DNA of 64,000 nt. It comes from UBA10649 sp965227045. GTDB lineage: Bacteria > Actinomycetota > Actinomycetes > S36-B12. Shown here in pieces: positions 59,088-64,000 of the stretch; position 1 is the stretch's first letter, and every line of letters begins with the position of its first letter. The position numbers and the translations under genes are program-made. The DNA is taken from the NCBI GenBank assembly GCA_965227045.1, contig OZ245718.1, positions 1,612,001 through 1,676,000 on the forward strand, given 5' to 3'. The notes under the pieces are model-generated. The model saw nothing but the letters and a program-made list of their open reading frames with translations, had not been told where the DNA came from and searched no databases.

Positions 59088-60367
59088 GCAAGGCGAAGCG
59101 GCTAGGCGGCGCGATCGGCCGCACTCCCCTGCTTGCGGGACTGCCACGCGAGGTCGCGGTCCTGTCGGCGGTGGCGTTCTGCGTGGCCCTGGGCTTCGGA
59201 ATCCTGGCCCCCGCCCTCCCGGTCTTCGCTCGGTCCTTCGGGGTCAGCGCGCTCGAGGCGAGTTCGGTCATCTCGGCGTTCGCTCTCGTCCGGTTCATCA
59301 CCTCGCCGCTGTCCGGTGCGCTCGTCGATCGACTGGGCGAGCGCATGGTCATGTCGACGGGCCTGATCATCGTCGCGGTCTCCAGCGCACTCGCCGGCTT
59401 CTCCCAGACTTTCGCGCACCTTCTGGTACTCCGGGGAATTGGCGGCCTGGGCTCGAGCATGTTCACGGTCTCCGCGATGGCCCTGCTCCTTCGTGTCGTC
59501 GACACCGATCAACGAGGCCGAGCAGCGGGCGCATTTCAGGGCGGCTTCCTCCTGGGCGGGGTGGCCGGGCCCGCTGTCGGCGGTCTTGTCGTCGCCTGGT
59601 CGATTCGTGCGCCGTTCTTCGTCTACGCCGCGACGCTCACTGCCGCCGCGATCGTCGCCATGGTCTTCATGGCGAAGTCCCGATTGCGCGAGCGCGAGGA
59701 GCAGGTGTCGGGCGGCCAGGCGAGCAAGCTCGAGGAGCTGCGATCGGCGCTCAAGGACCGCGCGTACCAGGCCGCGCTTGGCACGAACCTGGTAACCGGC
59801 TTCGTCCTGTTCGGCATGCGGGTCTCGGCCGTGCCGTTGTTCGTGACGGAGGGCATGGAACGAGGCGCGTCGCTGACCGGAATCGGATTCCTCGTATCGG
59901 CCGCGATCCAGGCGGTGCTCCTGCTGCCCGCCGGCCGCATCGCCGACACCCAGGGCCGACGCAAGGCCCTCATCGTCGGAACCCTGGGGACGACGGCCGG
60001 GATGGTGGTCCTGACGCTCACCGACGTGGCAACGAACGGCTGGGGAACCCAGGCGGTTGCGGGAACGATCCTGTTCCTCCTGGCCATGGCGATCCAGGGT
60101 GTTGCGTCCGCATTCCTTGGCTCGGCCCCGGCCGCCGTCGTCGGCGACGTCCTCGCCGGGCGGCGCGGTGGGATCGTGGTGGCGACCTTCCAGATGATGT
60201 CCGATGTCGGCGCCGTCCTCGGCCCGCTGGTGGCCGGTCTCCTCATAGATCAGTTCGATTTCGACTGGGCGTTCGCGGCGGGGGCGGCCCTGAGCGTCGT
60301 AGCGGTTATCTTGGTACTCGTTATGCCCGAGACATTGAACCGGAATCGAAGGACCGCCGACGCATGA
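59084..60367 (+). CDS. MFS-family transporter
   Basis: A 427-residue major facilitator protein with twelve helices, the motif-A-like DRLGERMVMSTG between helices 2 and 3 and the RIADTQGRRKALIVG repeat between 8 and 9. Drug export is likely but unproven. It depends on the leader ORF at 59052 and overlaps the sulfatase start by 4 nt. Confidence 0.88.
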   Translation: MSKAKRLGGAIGRTPLLAGLPREVAVLSAVAFCVALGFGILAPALPVFARSFGVSALEASSVISAFALVRFITSPLSGALVDRLGERMVMSTGLIIVAVSSALAGFSQTFAHLLVLRGIGGLGSSMFTVSAMALLLRVVDTDQRGRAAGAFQGGFLLGGVAGPAVGGLVVAWSIRAPFFVYAATLTAAAIVAMVFMAKSRLREREEQVSGGQASKLEELRSALKDRAYQAALGTNLVTGFVLFGMRVSAVPLFVTEGMERGASLTGIGFLVSAAIQAVLLLPAGRIADTQGRRKALIVGTLGTTAGMVVLTLTDVATNGWGTQAVAGTILFLLAMAIQGVASAFLGSAPAAVVGDVLAGRRGGIVVATFQMMSDVGAVLGPLVAGLLIDQFDFDWAFAAGAALSVVAVILVLVMPETLNRNRRTADA

Positions 60368-61983
60368 GTGAGATCGACGTGCCGCGCCGCAGGCGCGCGA
60401 TCGTCGGCGCGACGGCAGTCGTCACGGCCATTGCGACGATCGCTGCCCTCGGCATCCTCACGGCGGTGATCTCGTCCCCCTCGCAGGCGACCACCAGCAG
60501 CGCAGCGGTGGCCGCCGACGACGGATCGCTGCCTCTTGGACCTACCGCGTCAGGAGACCCGTCCGTGGCGGCTGGCGCTACCGGCTCGCTCGCCGACATC
60601 AAGAACGTCGTGTTCATCCTCGCCGACGACCTCGACTGGCAGCTGTTCAACGAGGTGCCACGCCTGGCGGCCCTCCAGAACGAGGGCATGACGTTCACCC
60701 ATCACGTCGTCACCGACTCGCTCTGCTGCCCGTCGCGCACGTCCATCCTGCGCAGCCAGTACATCCACAACCACCTAGTCGTGTCGAACACCGCGGCGAC
60801 GGGAGGCGGCTGGCCGACCTTCAAGGCTCGCGGCGAGGAGAACGACTGCCTGCCGGTGTGGCTGCAGGATTCCGGCGTCACTACCGCGCTATTCGGCAAG
60901 TACCTGAATGACTACCCCGCGACGACGGCGACCACGCGCAGTTCGCGCGAGATCCCGCCCGGCTGGTCCCAGTGGGCGGTCCCCGTGTCTCGCGGCGAGT
61001 CCTACAACGGCTACGACTACGTCCTCAACTCCGACGGGAAGCTCGAAAGGCACGGCGACAAGCCCGAGGACTTCCTCAACGACGTCATCACGACCCGCGC
61101 GGTGGACTTCATCGCGAATGCTCCCGACGGCTTCTTCCTCGAGTTGTCCACGTACAACCCGCACAAGCCCTCACCCGTCGCGACGCGTAACAAGACGACG
61201 CATCTGGACTCCGTGGCGCCACGCACGGCGAGCTACAACCTCGCGGGCACCAATGAGCCGACGTGGATGAAGAAGATCAAGCCCCTGACGACGTGGAAGC
61301 AGTGGCAGCTCGACCAGCTGTGGCGCCAGCGCGCGCAGTCCGCCGAGTCGGTCGCAGACTCGGTCGAGGCGATCCAGGCACAGCTTGTAGCGACCGGACA
61401 CGTCGACGACACGCTGGTCGTCCTCACCTCGGACAACGGCTATCACGCGGGTGCGCACCGGCTGTCCAACGGCAAGCGGACCGCGTTCCACGAGGACACC
61501 GTCGTCCCGATGATCGTCATGGGACCTGGGATCACACCGGGCGCGCGCGTCGACGCGATGACCTCCACAGTCGACCTCGGCCCGACCTTCACGGAGCTGC
61601 TCGGCGCTCAGGCTCCTGACTGGGTCGACGGCCGATCGATCGTGCCGATCCTGCAGACGGGCACCGCGCCGCAGGGCTGGCGCACTGCCGCGCTCTCGGA
61701 AAGCATGGGCCGCTCGACTCCCGACGATCCCGACTACCAGGCTCAGGCTCCTCCGCCGTTCAGCGCTCTGCGCACCCAGCAGTGGCTGTTCGTCGTGTAC
61801 CGCGACGGGGAGCGCGAACTGTACGACGTCGTGGCCGACCCCAACGAGATGAACAACATCGTCAGCACGGCCGATCCGACCCTGCTGGCCAACCTCAACT
61901 CGCAGTTGCAGGCGATGAGGTCGTGCGCGGGTCCGAGCTGCCGCACCGCCGACTCGATCGTGCTCACGACCGGCACACCGTAG
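60364..61983 (+). CDS. Secreted or membrane-anchored sulfatase
   Basis: A 539-residue alkaline-phosphatase-superfamily sulfatase. The N-terminus has a membrane segment (about residues 12-36). The formylglycine motif is CCPSR (Cys121 as the modified residue), preceded by VFILADDLDW with metal-binding Asp; TSDNGYHAGAH and DLGPTFTELLGA complete the core. The substrate is unknown. Translation coupled to MFS. Confidence 0.88.
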   Translation: MSEIDVPRRRRAIVGATAVVTAIATIAALGILTAVISSPSQATTSSAAVAADDGSLPLGPTASGDPSVAAGATGSLADIKNVVFILADDLDWQLFNEVPRLAALQNEGMTFTHHVVTDSLCCPSRTSILRSQYIHNHLVVSNTAATGGGWPTFKARGEENDCLPVWLQDSGVTTALFGKYLNDYPATTATTRSSREIPPGWSQWAVPVSRGESYNGYDYVLNSDGKLERHGDKPEDFLNDVITTRAVDFIANAPDGFFLELSTYNPHKPSPVATRNKTTHLDSVAPRTASYNLAGTNEPTWMKKIKPLTTWKQWQLDQLWRQRAQSAESVADSVEAIQAQLVATGHVDDTLVVLTSDNGYHAGAHRLSNGKRTAFHEDTVVPMIVMGPGITPGARVDAMTSTVDLGPTFTELLGAQAPDWVDGRSIVPILQTGTAPQGWRTAALSESMGRSTPDDPDYQAQAPPPFSALRTQQWLFVVYRDGERELYDVVADPNEMNNIVSTADPTLLANLNSQLQAMRSCAGPSCRTADSIVLTTGTP

Positions 61984-61993
61984 ACGAGCGGAT

Positions 61994-62710
61994 TCACGCC
62001 CGACGGTAGGCGCCCGGAGTCATGCCGAGAACCGCGCGAAACTGCCGCGTGAACGAGCTCTGGTCGTAGAAGCCGCAGCGAGCCGCGACATGTCCGATCG
62101 TGTCCGATGTCGTCGTGATGAGCAGCACGGCGTGCTCGATGCGCAGGCGTTGAACCAAGCGCTGCGGTGACAGACCCAGGGTCGACCTAGCCAGTCGTTC
62201 GAGCTGCTTCGGCGACAGTCCCGCGATAACGGCGAGTTCGCCGACCCGCCACGGCCGTCCCACGTCGTTTCGAACCGCGTCGATCGCGCGCGCCAGTCCC
62301 GCGTGGCCGCTCAGCATCTGGGCGTGCAGGTCGAATGAGAGCACCGCGATCCCCCACGGCTCCCCCGAAATCTCACGCACGCACGACTTCGAGGTGACGT
62401 ACCAGCCGATGTCGCCGTCGGTCCTGACGATGAGCTCCAGGTGCCGCTGCAACGGACGTCCGGTCGCCAGGACCCGTTCATCCTGTGCCGCATACGACCG
62501 CGCGAAGTCGGCAGGGAACAGATCCCCGACCGTACGGCCGACCACGCCGTCGACATCACGACCGACTCGCAGCGCAAATCCCGCGTTCGACCACGCGTAG
62601 GTGCCATCGCGGCGCTTGAGGCAGCCGAGAACCTGGGGTACTCCATCGACCAGCTCGACGAAGGAACGAGCGGCGGAGGGCAGGTCACTTTGTACTAATC
62701 GGACAGTCAC
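61994..62710 (-). CDS. PAS-domain AraC-family regulator
   Basis: A 238-residue regulator with an N-terminal PAS-like domain (about residues 20-125; RRDGTYAWSNAGFALRVGRD) and a C-terminal AraC double HTH (MTPGAYRRA end). GTG at 62710 with CAGAGT 6 nt upstream. Divergent from putA and 41 bp from it, so it may control putA. Confidence 0.82.
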   Translation of the reverse strand: MTVRLVQSDLPSAARSFVELVDGVPQVLGCLKRRDGTYAWSNAGFALRVGRDVDGVVGRTVGDLFPADFARSYAAQDERVLATGRPLQRHLELIVRTDGDIGWYVTSKSCVREISGEPWGIAVLSFDLHAQMLSGHAGLARAIDAVRNDVGRPWRVGELAVIAGLSPKQLERLARSTLGLSPQRLVQRLRIEHAVLLITTTSDTIGHVAARCGFYDQSSFTRQFRAVLGMTPGAYRRA

Positions 62711-62751
62711 ATGCGGACTCTGGCACAAGACGGCCGTGGTGCGATAGGTAC

Positions 62752-64000
62752 ATGCCCGACGACGACGTACTCATCGACGAAACCCAGTCCCTCGCACTGC
62801 GCATCCTGGAGCGCTCGCTGGACACGACAACCAGGCGTGAGCGGAGTCGCTCGTCGCGCCTCAGCGGGCTGCTCGCCGACATCGCCGGGCGCGATCTGCT
62901 GCTTGACCTCACCGACCAGGTCCTGCGCATCCGCGAACCACGACGAGCCGCCCGGCGCCTGCGTGACCTGACTCGAAGCCGCGTTCCACATTCGCTGCCC
63001 ATCATCGACAGGATCGGTCTCGCCGCCCTTGGCCGACTGGCACCGCTGGCTCCCCGGTCGGCCGAGCGTGCCGTTGACTGGCGCATCGACCGGGACACCT
63101 CGGGCGTGATCCTGCCCGCTGACGATCCGGCGTTCGCCGACTACGTACGAACACGGCGCGAGGAAGGCTTCCGCCTGAACATCAACGTCCTCGGAGAGTC
63201 GATCCTCGGTGATGACGAGGCTGCGGCTCGGTGCCAGAAGGTGCTCGAGCGGATACAGCGACCCGACGTCAACTACGTGTCGGTCAAGATCTCGGCGCTG
63301 TGCGCGAACCTCGACGTGCTCGCGGAGGAGGACTCACTTCGGCGCATCGCCGATCGCCTGCGCGTGCTGTATCGCGCCGCGTCGGCGACCAGCCCGCCGA
63401 CCTTCGTCAACATGGACATGGAGGAGTACCGGGACCTCGAGCTGTCGGTCCGCTCCTTCATGGACGTCCTCGACGAGCCGGAGTTCCTCCACACGCCAGC
63501 AGGCATAGTGCTGCAGGCCTACATCCCCGATTCGCATGGAGCCCTCGAGCGACTGTGCCTGTGGGCGAATCGCCGGCACGCCGAAGGGGGCGCGGGTATC
63601 AAGATCCGCCTCGTCAAGGGCGCGAACCTGGCTATGGAACTGGTGGACGCCGAGCTTCACGACTGGACGCCGGCGACCTTCCCGACGAAGCTCGAGGTCG
63701 ATGCCTCGTACAAGCGCATGCTCGAGAGCGCACTCGACCTCGGCAACCCGGGCGCCGTCAGCATCGGCGTTGCGAGCCACAACCTGTTCGAGGTCGCGTG
63801 GGCGATCACCGTGTGTCGTCATCGCGGGGAACTCGACCGCTTGGAGATCGAGATGCTCGAGGGGATGGCTCCGCCGCAGGCCCGAGCGGTGCGCGACGAA
63901 GTCGGATCCCTGCTGCTGTACTCCCCCGTGGTCGAGCGGGCAGACCGCGAGGCGTCGATCGCCTACCTGTCCCGTCGCCTGGACGAGAACTCGTCCCCTG
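62752..64000 (+). CDS. putA: Bifunctional proline dehydrogenase/P5C dehydrogenase, 5' part
   Basis: The first 416 codons of a gene that runs beyond the window. The N-terminal region and the proline dehydrogenase barrel are visible: ILGDDEAAARCQKVLERI, YVSVKISALCANLD, FVNMDMEEYRDLEL, GIKIRLVKGANLAMELVDA and IGVASHNLFEVAWAI. PutA oxidises proline to glutamate through a membrane-associated flavoenzyme step. The aldehyde-dehydrogenase domain would lie outside. ATG at 62752. Confidence 0.88.
   Translation, partial: MPDDDVLIDETQSLALRILERSLDTTTRRERSRSSRLSGLLADIAGRDLLLDLTDQVLRIREPRRAARRLRDLTRSRVPHSLPIIDRIGLAALGRLAPLAPRSAERAVDWRIDRDTSGVILPADDPAFADYVRTRREEGFRLNINVLGESILGDDEAAARCQKVLERIQRPDVNYVSVKISALCANLDVLAEEDSLRRIADRLRVLYRAASATSPPTFVNMDMEEYRDLELSVRSFMDVLDEPEFLHTPAGIVLQAYIPDSHGALERLCLWANRRHAEGGAGIKIRLVKGANLAMELVDAELHDWTPATFPTKLEVDASYKRMLESALDLGNPGAVSIGVASHNLFEVAWAITVCRHRGELDRLEIEMLEGMAPPQARAVRDEVGSLLLYSPVVERADREASIAYLSRRLDENSSP

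Overview
The window is a gene-dense, high-GC stretch of a chromosome from the phylum Actinobacteria (Actinomycetota). Two mycothiol genes (mshB, mca), a conserved set of actinobacterial genes of unknown function (DUF4307, DUF4245, DUF3817, DUF2786, TIGR04338, DUF6113-like), frequent GTG starts and many apparently leaderless mRNAs support this. The genus cannot be named from the sequence. Gene order recalls M. tuberculosis: typA/mshB near 12-3 kb, ychF-ispH-xseAB-glpX-fum-phoH-uppS-DUF255 at 17-33 kb and mca-DUF4307-greA at 51-56 kb. No tRNA, rRNA, CRISPR array, prophage or insertion sequence was seen.

Layout. 1-3.4 kb: end of cysS, a VanW-family envelope protein, a DUF6113-like membrane protein and mshB. 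3.4-11.7 kb: an S9 peptidase convergent with a five-gene oligopeptide ABC importer (dppC-A-B-D-F). 11.9-17 kb: typA, a two-TM protein, a cupin, a DUF1707/LiaF-like protein, an acetyltransferase and a secreted RTX-type protein. 17-33 kb: the conserved block (ychF, DUF6542, ispH, xseAB, DUF4245, glpX, amylosucrase, fumarase, lysozyme-like secreted protein, phoH, DUF1275, uppS, DUF255). 33-44 kb: accessory and regulatory genes (SDRs, DUF4097-like/DUF2089 pair, LtrA, thioesterase/HxlR, ABC-2 exporter, epimerase/TetR, AlkD-like, SPFH/NfeD). 44-47 kb: molybdate regulator and modABC. 47-64 kb: ung, sugar kinase, DUF2231-cytochrome b5 fusion, SURF1, mca, MoxR/VWA pair, greA, ilvA, MFS-sulfatase operon, PAS-AraC regulator and the 5' part of putA.

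Three kinds of signal are not explained by the genes. First, four long near-perfect palindromes (arms of 24-30 bp) sit at gene 3' ends; two belong to one sequence family, and one is read through by a coding region. Second, two distant transcription units, a DUF4097-like/DUF2089 pair and an ABC-2 exporter, have leaderless promoters of identical geometry whose -35 boxes are embedded in the same dyad (TGCCA-TAT-TGGCA), which suggests one envelope-stress-like regulon. Third, other dyads mark likely autoregulated promoters: the molybdate regulator, the HxlR/thioesterase pair, the TetR/epimerase pair and a CRP-type site ahead of the lysozyme-like gene. The MFS gene is preceded by a leaderless Pro/Arg-rich mini-ORF whose stop overlaps its start.

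Start codons were often chosen from a TAnnnT-like -10 hexamer lying 6-8 nt upstream; about twenty genes show this. All functions come from motif recognition by eye; no database search was possible.
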